From Paludibacteraceae bacterium (GTDB lineage: Bacteria; Bacteroidota; Bacteroidia; Bacteroidales; Paludibacteraceae): DNA of 64,000 nucleotides. Shown here one piece after another: positions 17,601-27,124 of the stretch. Location: NCBI GenBank assembly GCA_017394705.1, contig JAFPXH010000003.1, positions 62,001 to 126,000 of the forward strand. Reading direction: 5' to 3'. The notes beneath the pieces were generated by a model. That model did no database searches. It had not been told where the DNA came from and saw only the letters and a program-made list of their open reading frames with translations. The position numbers were made by a program, and so were the translations under genes. Every line of letters starts with the position of its first letter. Position 1 is the first letter of the stretch.

Positions 17601-18860
17601 ATGCAGTTACGACGAGTTGTTATTACGGGTCTCGGTGCGCTTACTCCGGTAGGTAATTCTGCGCCGGAGACATGGGAGTCTTTAAAGAACGGAGTGAATG
17701 GCATCGCTCCTATTACTTCTTTTGACGCGAGTCTGTTCAAGACGCATTTTGCGGGCGAAGTAAAGAATTTTGATCCGTCCATCGTGATGGACCGCAAGGA
17801 GGCACGTAAGATGGATCGCTATGCTCAATTCTCCGTATGTGTGGCTGACGAGGCCTTACGTGACAGTGGTTTAGACTTGGAGAAAGAAGACCGCAGCCGC
17901 GTGGGAGTTATTTGGGGTAGTGGCATGGGGGGATTGCAGTCCACCGAGCAAGAGTGTTTCGACTTCGCCAAAGGCGACGGAGTGCCTCGTTTTAACCCGT
18001 TTATGATTCCAAAAGCCATCCCGAGTATAGCTGCAGGACATATCTCCATTCGCTTTGGTTTGGGTGGTCCGAGTTTCTCTGTTTCCACCGCATGCTCTTC
18101 GTCATCGCACGCAGTAGGCACCGCATTTGACCAGATTCGTCTGGGTCATGCAGATGTGCTGTTGACCGGCGGCGCGGACGCAGATGTAACCTACACCGGA
18201 ATCGGTGGTTTCAACTCCCTGCACGCTCTTTCCACTCGTAATGAGAGCCCGGAAACAGCCAGCCGTCCTTTCTCCAAATCCCGTGACGGATTTGTATTGG
18301 GAGAAGGAGCCGCCTGCTTGATTCTGGAAGAATATGAGCATGCCAAGGCTCGCGGCGCAAAGATATACGCTGAGATGATTGGCGAAGGCATGACGTCCGA
18401 TGCATATCATATGACTGCTCCCGATCCGGAAGGTAAGGGTGCTGAGCGCGTGATGCGCTTGGCTATCAAGGATGCCGGTCTGCAGCCGGAACAGATTGAT
18501 TTTATCAATACCCACGGAACCTCTACTCCTCTTGGCGATGTAACGGAAGTAAAAGCTATACAACGCGTATTCGGCGAACATGTATATGAGATGAATCTCG
18601 ACTCCACAAAGTCAATGACCGGCCACATGATCGGTGCCACTGGCGCCGTGGAAGCGCTGGCGTGCATCATGGCTCTCAAGGAAGGAATCATCCCTCCGAC
18701 AATCAACCATGATCCGGAAGATACGGACGAAGAGATTGACTATCGCATTAACTTCACATTCGACAAGGCTCAGAAACGCGATATCAAATACGCGTTGAGT
18801 AATACCTTCGGTTTTGGCGGTCATAACGCATGTTTGATCTTTAAGAAATGGGAAGAGTAA
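17601..18860 (+). CDS. fabF: Beta-ketoacyl-ACP synthase II
   Basis: It condenses malonyl-ACP with acyl-ACP in fatty acid elongation. I start at ATG 17601 (MQLRRVVITGLG), 419 aa; a 9-codon upstream extension has no homologous character. Catalytic Cys is in STACSSSSHAVG (about 163), the histidines are in NTHGTSTPLGD (about 303) and SMTGHMIGATGA (about 340), and the C-terminal FGFGGHNA loop is intact. Confidence 0.97.
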   Translation: MQLRRVVITGLGALTPVGNSAPETWESLKNGVNGIAPITSFDASLFKTHFAGEVKNFDPSIVMDRKEARKMDRYAQFSVCVADEALRDSGLDLEKEDRSRVGVIWGSGMGGLQSTEQECFDFAKGDGVPRFNPFMIPKAIPSIAAGHISIRFGLGGPSFSVSTACSSSSHAVGTAFDQIRLGHADVLLTGGADADVTYTGIGGFNSLHALSTRNESPETASRPFSKSRDGFVLGEGAACLILEEYEHAKARGAKIYAEMIGEGMTSDAYHMTAPDPEGKGAERVMRLAIKDAGLQPEQIDFINTHGTSTPLGDVTEVKAIQRVFGEHVYEMNLDSTKSMTGHMIGATGAVEALACIMALKEGIIPPTINHDPEDTDEEIDYRINFTFDKAQKRDIKYALSNTFGFGGHNACLIFKKWEE

Positions 18861-18906
18861 CCCCATCGTTTGTTACTCAATATTAGTCTTTAAAATTTAA
18901 GGTATT

Positions 18907-19101
18907 ATGATTACAAAAATTGGTGAAAATGCAGGCCTTCTTTGGAATGCACTGCAGAATGGTGCTCAGGGCATCAAAGCACTCAAGAAAGCAACGAAGC
19001 TGAAGAACGAGGAGCTTTTCCTGGCACTGGGTTGGCTGGCTCGCGAGGGTAAAATCACCTTCACCGAGGCAGAGGCTGACACAATCATTGCATTAGCTTA
19101 A
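18907..19101 (+). CDS. Winged helix-turn-helix domain protein (DUF2582-like)
   Basis: A 64-aa single-domain protein. The pattern [20 protein letters not shown] and [16 protein letters not shown] matches a short winged-helix family frequent in Bacteroidales. A DNA-binding role is inferred from the fold only. It lies between fabF and asd, 2 bp before asd, so it is translationally coupled to asd. Confidence 0.8.
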   Translation: MITKIGENAGLLWNALQNGAQGIKALKKATKLKNEELFLALGWLAREGKITFTEAEADTIIALA

Positions 19102-19103
19102 TT

Positions 19104-20117
19104 ATGGTCATTGCAATCGTAGGCGCATCAGGCGCCGTCGGACAGGAACTGCTGCGTGTATTAGAACAGCGGCAGTTCCCTATTTCCGAACTCCGCTTAT
19201 TCGGTTCGGAGAGAAGTGCCGGACAAACATACCTGTTTAAAGGCAAAGAACACAAGGTTCAACTGCTTCAACATGACGACGCTTTCAAGGGCGTCGATAT
19301 TGCTTTTGCGTCCGCGGGCGCGAGCGTGTCGCGTGAGTACGCGAGTGACATCACCCGTTTCGGTACTATCCTGATTGACAACTCATCCGCTTTTCGTATG
19401 GATGAGGATGTGCCATTGGTAGTTCCTGAAGTGAACGCTGCTGACGCTTTCCATCATCCGAGAAACATCATCGCCAATCCTAACTGCACCACTATCCAGA
19501 TGGTAGTGGCATTACGAGTTATTGAACGTCTGAGTCATATCAAGCGCGTTCATGTAGCTACCTATCAGGCAGCCTCCGGTGCAGGCGCGCAGGCAATGAA
19601 AGAGTTGGAGACACAGTACCGCCAAGTGCTGAACGGAGAAGAACCCACCGTGGAGAAATTCGCCTATCAGTTGGCCTATAATGTTATTCCTCACATTGAT
19701 GTTTTTACCGACAACGGCTACACCAAAGAGGAGATGAAGATGTACCACGAGACGCGCAAAATCATGCATTCGGATGTAAAGGTGAGCGCGACCTGCGTAC
19801 GTGTTCCTTCGTTGCGTGCACATAGCGAGAGTATATGGGTAGAGACCGAGCGCCCGATTAGCGTAGAGGATGCCAAAAAAGCTTTTGCGACCGCACAAGG
19901 TTGCTGCCTGATGGACGAACCGGAGAAAAAGATTTACCCGATGCCCCTGTTCCTGAGTGGCAAGGATGAGGTATTTGTGGGACGTATACGCAAGGACCTG
20001 AGTGATGATTGCGGACTAAGTTTTTGGTGCGTGAGCGACCAGATACGCAAAGGTGCGGCCCTAAACGCCGTACAGATAGCAGAAGTACTCATTCAAAATC
20101 ACGGGATATATACGTAG
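19104..20117 (+). CDS. asd: Aspartate-semialdehyde dehydrogenase
   Basis: It reduces aspartyl phosphate to aspartate semialdehyde, the branch point to lysine/diaminopimelate, threonine and methionine. NADP-binding [14 protein letters not shown] is at the N-terminus, the catalytic cysteine is in [10 protein letters not shown] (about residue 129), and the conserved ...[12 protein letters not shown] and [10 protein letters not shown] segments follow. 337 aa is normal. An 8-bp-armed AT palindrome overlaps the stop codon. Confidence 0.96.
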   Translation: MVIAIVGASGAVGQELLRVLEQRQFPISELRLFGSERSAGQTYLFKGKEHKVQLLQHDDAFKGVDIAFASAGASVSREYASDITRFGTILIDNSSAFRMDEDVPLVVPEVNAADAFHHPRNIIANPNCTTIQMVVALRVIERLSHIKRVHVATYQAASGAGAQAMKELETQYRQVLNGEEPTVEKFAYQLAYNVIPHIDVFTDNGYTKEEMKMYHETRKIMHSDVKVSATCVRVPSLRAHSESIWVETERPISVEDAKKAFATAQGCCLMDEPEKKIYPMPLFLSGKDEVFVGRIRKDLSDDCGLSFWCVSDQIRKGAALNAVQIAEVLIQNHGIYT

Positions 20118-20124
20118 TATATAT
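20106..20124. repeat. AT-rich palindrome over the asd stop codon
   Basis: atatatac-gta-gtatatat, 8-bp arms around a 3-nt centre that contains part of the asd stop codon. It has no T-run, so it is not a typical terminator. Confidence 0.6.
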
Positions 20125-20179
20125 AAGGTGTGGTAGGATACGATATAACTACGTAATGACCACGTAAAAGATAGGTAAC

Positions 20180-21469
20180 ATGACTGAGCAGATCGAAATA
20201 ATGGCGCCCGTGGGGTGTTGGGAGAGTTTGGCAGCGGCGATTGAAGCCGGTGCCACGAGTATCTATTTCGGTATCGAGCATCTGAATATGCGTGCCCGCA
20301 GTTCGGTCAATTTTACGATGGATGACATGGCAACTATCGTGCGTACGTGTCGTGAAGCAGAAGTGCCGGACGGGCAAGGAGGCGTGCGGAAAGGCGTAAA
20401 AACGTACCTGACGGTAAATACCGTGATGTATCCTGAGGACCTGCCATTGATGCGCGAGATCATCGACCGTGCGCATCAGGAAGGCGTAGATGCGATTATT
20501 GCCAGCGATATCGCGGCGATGCAGTATGCCAATTCAATCGGCCAAGAGGTACATTTGTCCACCCAATTGAATATCGCTAATACAGAGGCTTTGAAATTCT
20601 ATGCCCGGTTTGCGGACGTCGTAGTACTGGCGCGTGAGCTGAATATGGAGCAAGTGGCCTCTATCTACCGTGACATTGAGGAGCAGCACATCTGCGGCCG
20701 CAGCGGTCAACCCATACGGATTGAGATGTTTTGTCACGGTGCATTATGCATGGCGGTAAGCGGTAAATGCTATCTGAGTTTGAACAACTATGGTCTCAGC
20801 GCCAATCGCGGGGCTTGCGTACAAGTTTGCCGTCGCGGTTATACCGTTAAAGACAAATCATCGGACCTGGAACTGGATATAGACAACCAGTATATCATGT
20901 CTCCGAAAGATTTGAAGACAATTCATTTCCTGAACAAGATGCTGGATGCGGGTGTCCGGGTGCTGAAGATAGAAGGTCGTGCGCGTGGTGCGGAGTATGT
21001 CAGCACCGTTGTGAAATGCTATCGTGAAGCCGTTGAAGCATGGCAACGCGGGGAGTATTCCAATGATGCACTTATCGAACCTAAGATAGCGGAGTGGAAT
21101 GAACGTTTGAGCCGCGTTTTCAATCGAGGTTTTTGGGATGGTTATTATCAGGGGCAACGTTTGGGCGAATGGAACCATCGCTACGGCAGTCTGGCAACCC
21201 GTACAAAAGTGTATGCCGCCAAGTGTACCAATTTCTTCAAGAACCTGAGTGTGGCGGAGTTTTTGGTAGAAGCCGTTGACCAGATTGAAGAAGGCACAGA
21301 TTTGCTCATCACCGGCGAGACGACCGGTGTATATGAAAGCAAGGCAGAGGGTATGCGTAATGCAGAAGGCCAGTCCGTTTCGTGCGTTCGGAAAGGCGAG
21401 TTTTTCTCCCTTAAGACGGACAAACTGCTCCGAAGAGGCGATAAATTATATCTATGGATTAAGAGTTAA
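20180..21469 (+). CDS. Peptidase U32 family protein (TrhP/YegQ-like)
   Basis: A 429-aa member of the U32 family, which includes tRNA hydroxylation proteins (TrhP) and RlhA rather than classical peptidases. It starts with APVGCWESLAAAIEAGATSIYFG. The central cysteine-rich signature is FCHGALCMAVSGKCYLS ... RGACVQVCRRGY, and SPKDLKTIHFL is also typical. The cysteines are compatible with an iron-sulphur cluster as reported for related proteins. A role in prephenate-dependent tRNA modification is the most likely function, but RNA substrate and activity are inferred. It is 62 bp downstream of asd. Confidence 0.88.
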   Translation: MTEQIEIMAPVGCWESLAAAIEAGATSIYFGIEHLNMRARSSVNFTMDDMATIVRTCREAEVPDGQGGVRKGVKTYLTVNTVMYPEDLPLMREIIDRAHQEGVDAIIASDIAAMQYANSIGQEVHLSTQLNIANTEALKFYARFADVVVLARELNMEQVASIYRDIEEQHICGRSGQPIRIEMFCHGALCMAVSGKCYLSLNNYGLSANRGACVQVCRRGYTVKDKSSDLELDIDNQYIMSPKDLKTIHFLNKMLDAGVRVLKIEGRARGAEYVSTVVKCYREAVEAWQRGEYSNDALIEPKIAEWNERLSRVFNRGFWDGYYQGQRLGEWNHRYGSLATRTKVYAAKCTNFFKNLSVAEFLVEAVDQIEEGTDLLITGETTGVYESKAEGMRNAEGQSVSCVRKGEFFSLKTDKLLRRGDKLYLWIKS

Positions 21470-21477
21470 CGGCATTC

Positions 21478-22134
21478 GTGTATAGCGGTATATCACATAT
21501 CATTTCTCCGTTGAGTGCAGCGTGGTGCGGCTGGACGATGTTGTTTTTGTTCCTATGCGCCATCTTAAGCGAATACCTTCAGCCGGGCATCATCAGTCAG
21601 TCGGGCTCCTCTTTGATTGTCCGCACGGAGCGAACGTATAAGGATGCCCCCACCAATTTGCTTGGTCAGACGCTGGTTACTATATTCCGTATCGGAACAT
21701 TGGCCATGGCTCTGTGTTTCTGTTTCTACCCCCTCGGCACATTCGGTTTCGCCACTTATGCAGCCGTCTGCGGTCTGATTATTGCCGTATTGCTGGTAAA
21801 GATGGTCTGCAACATCATACTGGATTACACCTTTATGCTCTCACGCCGTTTTGCGGCCGTATATGAGCATTACGCCAATATATCCACGATTGCCGTGTGC
21901 ATTTTATATCCCGCTTTATTGGTGGTATTGCGCATTGACAATCCTGTCGTCGGCCAATGGCTTTTAGGTATCGTGACAGCTCTGTTTGTTGTTATGTGGA
22001 CTTACAGAGCTATCCGTACCTTCATTATTTCCCCTATATCCATTCTCTATCTTACTCTCTATATATGTACATTGGAGTTATTGCCCTTGGCGATGCTCCT
22101 CTATTTGTCCCAGAAAACGATATCGGCTATATGA
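21478..22134 (+). CDS. DUF4271 integral membrane protein
   Basis: 218 aa with about six hydrophobic segments across its length. It starts at GTG 21478, 8 bp after the U32 stop; a later ATG at 21538 is less likely because it would cut the first membrane segment. It matches the DUF4271 type by its position directly upstream of hemD and its motif SQSGSSLIVRTERTYKDAP. Function is not known. The stop codon overlaps the hemD start (ATGA). Confidence 0.8.
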   Translation: MYSGISHIISPLSAAWCGWTMLFLFLCAILSEYLQPGIISQSGSSLIVRTERTYKDAPTNLLGQTLVTIFRIGTLAMALCFCFYPLGTFGFATYAAVCGLIIAVLLVKMVCNIILDYTFMLSRRFAAVYEHYANISTIAVCILYPALLVVLRIDNPVVGQWLLGIVTALFVVMWTYRAIRTFIISPISILYLTLYICTLELLPLAMLLYLSQKTISAI

Positions 22135-22877
22135 TACAAAAAATTCTGTTTTCTCAGCCGCGCCCGGAAACGGCGCATAACCCTTACTCGCGTTTGGAAG
22201 AGCAGTTCGGCGTACAATGTGATTTTCACCAGTTTATTCACACAGAAGGACTATCCGCCCGTGAGTTTCGCCAGCAGCACATTAATCCGCTGGATTACAC
22301 GGCTGTCATCCTTAATTCCCGTTTGGGCATAGAGCATTACTTCCGTTTGTGCGAAGAGATGCGTTTGACCGTGCCCGACACGATGCATTATTACTGCAAC
22401 TCGGAGCAAGTCGGATTATATTTACAGAAGTATATCCAATACCGCAAACGCAAAGTCTTTTTCCCGGAAAGCGGTAACCGTTTTGAAGATTTGCTACCCG
22501 CAATGCATCGTCGTCCGAACGAGCGATATATGATGGTTTTGTCTGATATTCACTCCCAAGCACCCATTGATATGTTTGCCGAAAACAATATCGAGGTACA
22601 ACCGGCCATTATGTATCGCACAGTCACCACTCCCTGGCCTGCAGACAAGCCTTTTGACTACGATTTGATAGCTCTTTTCACCCCCGCCGGTGTGAAGGCG
22701 CTGAAAGAGAATTTCCCGGACTGGCAACAAGGCGACACATTGATTGCCGCTTTTGGCAACAGCACTATTCAGGCGATGGAGAAAGCAGGTCTGCGCGTTG
22801 ACATCACTGCCGGTCAAGGTCAGGCATTCGCTTCGCTGCCAATGGCTATTGCGGATTATCTGGAGAAGAACAATTGA
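22131..22877 (+). CDS. hemD: Uroporphyrinogen-III synthase
   Basis: It closes hydroxymethylbilane with inversion of ring D in tetrapyrrole synthesis. The start is ATG 22131, which overlaps the DUF4271 stop by the ATGA arrangement; 248 aa is normal. HemD proteins are very divergent, but the pattern holds: ILFSQPRPE at the N-terminus, YYCNSEQVG, KVFFPESGNR, IALFTPAGVKALKENFPDW, and IAAFGNSTIQAMEKAGL near the end. Other haem genes are not adjacent. Confidence 0.88.
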   Translation: MIQKILFSQPRPETAHNPYSRLEEQFGVQCDFHQFIHTEGLSAREFRQQHINPLDYTAVILNSRLGIEHYFRLCEEMRLTVPDTMHYYCNSEQVGLYLQKYIQYRKRKVFFPESGNRFEDLLPAMHRRPNERYMMVLSDIHSQAPIDMFAENNIEVQPAIMYRTVTTPWPADKPFDYDLIALFTPAGVKALKENFPDWQQGDTLIAAFGNSTIQAMEKAGLRVDITAGQGQAFASLPMAIADYLEKNN

Positions 22878-22892
22878 CGGATTAGCGCACTT

Positions 22893-23234
22893 GTGTTCAG
22901 AGGTTTACCTAAACAGAAAAGATTGTGCGGTCAATTGCGAATCACACAGTTGTACCATGAGGGGCGGCGCTTTGTATGCTGGCCTCTTCGTGTCACATGG
23001 CGTCCCGCCGAAGAAACGAAAGTGCTGGTATGGGCACCTAAGTCCCTCTTCAAACACGCCGTGCAACGCAACCATTTGCGACGTCTGATGCGTGAAGCCT
23101 TCCGCTTAAATCAGTCTTTGCTGGAAGAGCAACATGCGCAGATAGCTTTCAACTATATGGACAAAGAAGCACAACCCTACTCAGTAATCGAAAAAGCCGT
23201 ATGCAAAGCCCTGAAGAAAATAAATGGAAAATAA
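22893..23234 (+). CDS. rnpA: Ribonuclease P protein component
   Basis: The protein subunit of RNase P, which matures tRNA 5' ends. The conserved RNR-type basic motif is [18 protein letters not shown]. It begins with GTG at 22893 ([11 protein letters not shown]), 113 aa. The end overlaps yidD by 34 bp, the usual rnpA-yidD arrangement. The usual rpmH neighbour is not upstream. Confidence 0.94.
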   Translation: MFRGLPKQKRLCGQLRITQLYHEGRRFVCWPLRVTWRPAEETKVLVWAPKSLFKHAVQRNHLRRLMREAFRLNQSLLEEQHAQIAFNYMDKEAQPYSVIEKAVCKALKKINGK

Positions 23235-23473
23235 TACTCCGGAAGGCTTTTTTGATACCGGTTTATTTTTATCGGGTGTTCATCTCTCCTCTCACTCCGC
23301 CCTCCTGCCGGTTCACGCCGACGTGTAGTCAATACATGGTGGAGGCGGTGCTCAAATATGGTATTTTTAAAGGTACATGGCTTGGTATCAAGCGGATTTT
23401 AAGATGCCATCCATGGGGAGGCAGCGGATATGATCCCGTGCCGGTATGGCTACTAATACTATTATGCGTATAG
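23201..23473 (+). CDS. yidD: Membrane protein insertion efficiency factor YidD
   Basis: A small protein that aids YidC-mediated membrane insertion. The 90-aa sequence has the invariant core [21 protein letters not shown] and [13 protein letters not shown], with a hydrophobic N-terminal segment. It overlaps rnpA upstream and, by about 10 bp, the start of trmD downstream, so the three genes are coupled. Confidence 0.95.
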   Translation: MQSPEENKWKIILRKAFLIPVYFYRVFISPLTPPSCRFTPTCSQYMVEAVLKYGIFKGTWLGIKRILRCHPWGGSGYDPVPVWLLILLCV

Positions 23474-24141
23474 ATATTATCTCGGCGTGCCCGGAGTTAC
23501 TGGAGTCGCCACTCAATCATTCTATTATCCAACGCGCAAAGACAAAAGGTCTTTGTGAGATTTACGTGCATAACCTGCGCGACTGGACCTTGGATAAACA
23601 CCGTAAGATAGATGACTACGCTTTCGGTTTCAGCGCGGGCATGGTTCTGCAAATCGAGCCTATAGACCGCTTAATCACTCACCTTCAGTCCGAGCGCCAT
23701 TATGATGAGATTATCTTCACCGCGCCGGACGGCGAACGGTTCACCCAACAATCAGCGAATGAATTGTCTCTCAAAGAGAATATTATCATTCTTTGCGGGC
23801 ATTATAAAGGCGTAGACCAGCGCGTGCGCGATCATCTTATTACCCGTGAATACAGTATCGGAGATTTCGTTTTGACAGGCGGAGAAATGCCCGCAGCCAT
23901 GATGACGGACGCTATCGTACGCTTGCTTCCCGGGGCATTAGGCGATGTTGAGAGCGCGTTGAACGATTCTTTTCAGGATGGTTTACTCGAAGCCGGAGTG
24001 TACACACGCCCGGCGGAATATAAAGGGTGGAAAGTGCCGGATATACTCCTCAGCGGACATCAAGCCAAGATTGAAGACTGGATGTATGAGCAATCACTCA
24101 AACACACAGAAGAACGGCGACCAGACCTATTAAAAGACTGA
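23464..24141 (+). CDS. trmD: tRNA (guanine37-N1)-methyltransferase
   Basis: It methylates G37 next to anticodons that read CNN and similar codons, preventing +1 frameshifting. I start at ATG 23464 ([13 protein letters not shown]), 225 aa. SPOUT fold motifs seen: [24 protein letters not shown], and [19 protein letters not shown]. The knot loop motif is FGFSAGM rather than the FGGGPGM of many bacteria, and RYEG is replaced by HYKG. The tRNA-Pro(GGG) encoded later in this window is a predicted substrate, with G at position 37. Confidence 0.95.
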   Translation: MRIDIISACPELLESPLNHSIIQRAKTKGLCEIYVHNLRDWTLDKHRKIDDYAFGFSAGMVLQIEPIDRLITHLQSERHYDEIIFTAPDGERFTQQSANELSLKENIIILCGHYKGVDQRVRDHLITREYSIGDFVLTGGEMPAAMMTDAIVRLLPGALGDVESALNDSFQDGLLEAGVYTRPAEYKGWKVPDILLSGHQAKIEDWMYEQSLKHTEERRPDLLKD

Positions 24142-24187
24142 TTTTGCTAAGTAAAAATAGCAAAATTATGTTTTATAACATTTTTTT
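24141..24187 (+). terminator. Terminator after trmD (two stacked hairpins)
   Basis: attttgcta / tagcaaaat (24141-24149, 24158-24166) starts at the last base of the trmD stop. A second short stem atgtt / aacat (24168-24172, 24177-24181) is followed by seven T. Confidence 0.75.
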
Positions 24188-24196
24188 GGCAAAATA

Positions 24197-24228
24197 TTTG
24201 GTGCATTTACAAAAAAGCAGTACCTTTG
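24197..24228 (+). promoter_or_regulatory. Bacteroidota-type promoter of an orphan short transcript
   Basis: TTTG (24197-24200), 20 bp, TACCTTTG (24221-24228), preceded by AAAAAAGCAG. A terminator lies only about 50-80 bp downstream, so it does not simply drive psuK. Confidence 0.85.
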
Positions 24229-24232
24229 CACC

Positions 24233-24312
24233 GTGTTTTTCATGGTATTAGATTTAAGGTTAAGTAAAAAGATTGGGTTGTCGTGAGACAACCTTCTTTG
24301 TTTTTTATAGTA
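24233..24312 (+). ncRNA. Candidate small RNA or leader-peptide transcript (~80 nt)
   Basis: The start is estimated from the promoter at 24197-24228 and the end from a hairpin ggttgtc-gtga-gacaacc (24276-24293) followed by ttctttgtttttt. A 14-codon ORF (24242-24286, MVLDLRLSKKIGLS) lies within it, with its stop codon in the terminator loop. It could be a regulatory RNA, a leader peptide or noise; no known RNA family is recognised. psuK has its own promoter after it. Confidence 0.5.
24276..24312 (+). terminator. Intrinsic terminator of the short transcript
   Basis: 7-bp GC-containing stem with GTGA loop (24276-24293), then a T-rich tail to 24308. Confidence 0.75.
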
Positions 24313-24325
24313 TTCCTAAAATAAA

Positions 24326-24357
24326 TTTGTGTAATTTAAAAATTATTCGTACCTTTG
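24326..24357 (+). promoter_or_regulatory. Bacteroidota-type promoter for psuK-psuG
   Basis: TTTG (24326-24329), 20-bp spacer, TACCTTTG (24350-24357). The psuK start at 24374 is only 16 bp downstream, so the leader is very short. Confidence 0.85.
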
Positions 24358-24373
24358 CAGTCGCAAAGGTTTA

Positions 24374-25288
24374 ATGATAAAAAGAACCACCATGGAGACA
24401 CTCATTTCCGTTATCGGCGGATCGAATGTTGATTTATCCGCTACGCTATCCGACGCCTTTATTGCTGCGGACTCCAATCCCGGTCACGTGGAGATTGGCT
24501 ACGGCGGCGTTGCGCGCAATATAGCGCACAACCTCTCACTACTGGGTGCGCGTGTGCAGTTATTGTCCATTTTCGGGGGAGACTTATTCGGCGGACTGCT
24601 GCAAGATTACTGCAAGCAGCAGGGCATTGATTTGCACCTGTCCGACAAAGCACCCGATGCCCGTTCGGGTGTCTATTTATGCATTAACAATCACGGTGGT
24701 GAGATGATTGCGGCTGTAGCCGATACTGAAATCATACGCACTATTACCCCTGAATGGCTGGAGAAAAGAGCAGGAGAACTGAATATCTCGGATTATATTG
24801 TAGCAGACACGAATATCAGCGAAGACGCCATTCGATGGCTTATGGAGAATAGCACGGTTCCGTTGTTTATAGACGGGGTCAGCTCCACCAAAGCGCATCG
24901 CGTAGTGAATGCGCTGCATAAGTGCAAACTGCCTTATCTTCATTCTCTCAAATTAAACCTTAAGGAAGCATTGGCCGTCACGGAGACATCCACTTATGGC
25001 GAAGCGGCACAACAGTTGCTGAATATGGGTGTTCAGCATGTTTATATTACGCTGGGCAGCGAGGGCGTATATTGTCGTAATGCGGCGGAAGAATGGCTTT
25101 TCCCTGCTCTCCCTGGCGAAGTGGTAAACACCACCGGTGCGGGCGATGCCTTTTTGGCCGGCGTCGTATATGCGTATACCAAAGGTATAGGTTTTCCGCA
25201 GACCGCCCAATACGGACTTATGGCAGCGCGAGCAACGCTCATGAGCCCGAAAGCAGTTAATCCGAATATAGCAAATATCCTTTTATAA
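24374..25288 (+). CDS. psuK: PfkB-family kinase, pseudouridine kinase
   Basis: It phosphorylates pseudouridine to pseudouridine 5'-phosphate, the first step in degrading the modified nucleoside. The ribokinase-fold N-terminus [15 protein letters not shown] and the C-terminal catalytic motif [12 protein letters not shown] (about residue 250, catalytic Asp) are intact. Assignment as PsuK rather than another PfkB kinase rests on the directly adjacent psuG, which starts 1 bp after its stop. 304 aa. An alternative start at ATG 24392 would remove six residues. Confidence 0.92.
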   Translation: MIKRTTMETLISVIGGSNVDLSATLSDAFIAADSNPGHVEIGYGGVARNIAHNLSLLGARVQLLSIFGGDLFGGLLQDYCKQQGIDLHLSDKAPDARSGVYLCINNHGGEMIAAVADTEIIRTITPEWLEKRAGELNISDYIVADTNISEDAIRWLMENSTVPLFIDGVSSTKAHRVVNALHKCKLPYLHSLKLNLKEALAVTETSTYGEAAQQLLNMGVQHVYITLGSEGVYCRNAAEEWLFPALPGEVVNTTGAGDAFLAGVVYAYTKGIGFPQTAQYGLMAARATLMSPKAVNPNIANILL

Positions 25289-25289
25289 C

Positions 25290-26207
25290 ATGAACAAGTA
25301 TCTTTCTATTTCCGAAGAAGTGCAGCAGGCACTTCGCGAAGGCAAACCGGTAGTAGCTCTCGAATCCACCATTATTAGTCATGGCATGCCGTACCCGCAA
25401 AATGTAGAGACGGCGTTGCGTGTAGAGCAGACCATCCGTGACAATGGTGCCGTTCCCGCTACTATTGCCATCATCGGCGGCAAACTCAAGGCCGGTTGTA
25501 CACATGAAGAGATTGAGTATCTGGGTAAGAAAGGTCAGGCCGTTATCAAAGCCTCCCGCCGTGATCTGCCGGTGCTGCTGGCACGTGGAGAGGATGGGGC
25601 GACCACCGTTACCACAACTATGATGATTGCGGCGATGGCCGGCATACATGTATTCGCTACCGGCGGTATCGGCGGTGTCCATCGAGGTGCACAGCAGACA
25701 TTTGATATCTCTGCGGATCTGGAAGAGTTAGCGCAGACTCCGGTAATGGTTATATGTGCCGGTGCCAAATCTATTCTTGACTTGGGGCTGACGTTGGAGT
25801 ATCTGGAAACGAAAGGCGTTCCCGTTATCGGTTACGGGACGGATGAGTTGCCGGCATTCTATACCCGTCACAGCGGTTTCGGAGTAGATTATCGCATAGA
25901 TACTCCGGAAGAGTTAGCCGCTGCTTTCAAGGCTAAACAGGACTGCGGTCTCAAGGGAGGCATGCTGGTTACCAATCCTATTCCCGAGCAATTCTCCATG
26001 CCTGCCGACGTGATTAACGCCGCTATAGAGAATGCGCTGCGTGAAGCAGACCGACAAGGTATCCATGGCAAGCAGTGTACACCTTTCTTGTTAGCCAAAG
26101 TGAAAGACCTGACCGGCGGCGACAGCTTGGCGGCAAACATACAATTAGTACTCAATAATGCTCGCTTGGCCGCATTGACGGCAGCTGCATTAAGTAAGAA
26201 AGGGTAG
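25290..26207 (+). CDS. psuG: Pseudouridine-5'-phosphate glycosidase
   Basis: It splits pseudouridine 5'-phosphate into uracil and ribose 5-phosphate. Family motifs are [16 protein letters not shown] near the N-terminus, [20 protein letters not shown], and [11 protein letters not shown]. 305 aa, normal length. It forms an operon with psuK and ends in a strong bidirectional terminator. Confidence 0.97.
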   Translation: MNKYLSISEEVQQALREGKPVVALESTIISHGMPYPQNVETALRVEQTIRDNGAVPATIAIIGGKLKAGCTHEEIEYLGKKGQAVIKASRRDLPVLLARGEDGATTVTTTMMIAAMAGIHVFATGGIGGVHRGAQQTFDISADLEELAQTPVMVICAGAKSILDLGLTLEYLETKGVPVIGYGTDELPAFYTRHSGFGVDYRIDTPEELAAAFKAKQDCGLKGGMLVTNPIPEQFSMPADVINAAIENALREADRQGIHGKQCTPFLLAKVKDLTGGDSLAANIQLVLNNARLAALTAAALSKKG

Positions 26208-26230
26208 CCGCTTGGCTACCCTTTCTTTTT
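26196..26230. terminator. Strong bidirectional terminator between psuG and the HIT gene
   Basis: A perfect 14-bp stem, aagaaagggtagcc (26196-26209) with its complement (26214-26227), a GCTT loop, and T/A runs on both sides. It overlaps the psuG stop codon. Confidence 0.92.
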
Positions 26231-26636
26231 ATGCTTTTTCAATCGCTTCTGCTATGGAATTGGCAATTACTGCCATTTCCTCGGCCGGAAGCTGAAGCTT
26301 GGGATTGCTGAATAGCATATCTTTCTCTGAATTGAGAGGAATCAGATGTACATGCACATGATTCACTTCCATTCCCAGCACCGCTACTCCCACGCGTTTG
26401 CAACCCGTCGCAGTTTTGATTCCTTTGGCTACTTTCTTGGCAAACACCATCAGTTTCTGCAATTGCTCATCGTCCAAATCGAAGATATAATCCGCTTCGG
26501 GTTCCGGCAATTTCGGTACTACTAATGTATGTCCCTTCACCAATGGATTGATATCCAGGAAGGCATAGTTCTTCTCATCCTCCGCTACTTTGTAGCTCGG
26601 AATCTCGCCTTTGATAATGCGTGTAAAAAGAGTCAT
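26229..26636 (-). CDS. HIT-family nucleotide-binding protein
   Basis: A 135-aa histidine-triad protein, likely a nucleoside phosphoramidate or dinucleotide hydrolase. The catalytic triad motif HVHVHLIPL is near residues 93-101; FTRIIKGEIPSYKV and FLDINPLVKGHTLVVPK are the usual N-terminal strands. It follows greA by 6 bp, so the two are co-transcribed. The physiological substrate is unknown. Confidence 0.93.
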   Translation of the reverse strand: MTLFTRIIKGEIPSYKVAEDEKNYAFLDINPLVKGHTLVVPKLPEPEADYIFDLDDEQLQKLMVFAKKVAKGIKTATGCKRVGVAVLGMEVNHVHVHLIPLNSEKDMLFSNPKLQLPAEEMAVIANSIAEAIEKA

Positions 26637-26642
26637 AATGTA

Positions 26643-27113
26643 TTAAAGACTAATTTCCAAAATCTCCAATTCCAGCAAGCCTGCAGGTACCTGTACTTGA
26701 GCCACTTCGCCCACTTTCTTACCCATCAGTCCCTTAGCGATGGGTGTTGTGACGGATATCTTGCCCTCCAGTGAATTGGCTTCTCCCTCGGTAACGAGCT
26801 GATATGTTTTCTCTTTGCCTGTCTTCCGAACGCGCACGCGCACTTTGGTCAGGATTTGCACCTCATCGGTCTTGACATCCTTGGTGTCCAGAACACGGGC
26901 ATCCATCAATTTAGCCTTGATGTGCGCGATTTTGCTTTCCAATATGCCTTGTTCCTCTTTCGCGGCGTCATACTCCGCGTTTTCACTCAAATCGCCTTTC
27001 TCGCGTGCCTCAGCGATTGCGGCAATGACACGTGGGCGCTCTATAGTTTCCAAGACTTGGAGTTCCTCTTTCAATTTTTGCAGACCTTCTTCGGTCATAT
27101 ACGTTACTGCCAT
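26643..27113 (-). CDS. greA: Transcription elongation factor GreA
   Basis: It rescues stalled RNA polymerase by stimulating transcript cleavage. The N-terminal coiled coil carries LKEELQVLETIERPRVI and the acidic tip DLSENAEYDAAKEEQG; the C-terminal FKBP-like domain follows (TPIAKGLMGKKVGEVAQV). 156 aa is normal. It lies 11 bp downstream of a 35-codon ORF in a transcript with a structured leader. Confidence 0.96.
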   Translation of the reverse strand: MAVTYMTEEGLQKLKEELQVLETIERPRVIAAIAEAREKGDLSENAEYDAAKEEQGILESKIAHIKAKLMDARVLDTKDVKTDEVQILTKVRVRVRKTGKEKTYQLVTEGEANSLEGKISVTTPIAKGLMGKKVGEVAQVQVPAGLLELEILEISL

Positions 27114-27124
27114 AATATTGTTTT

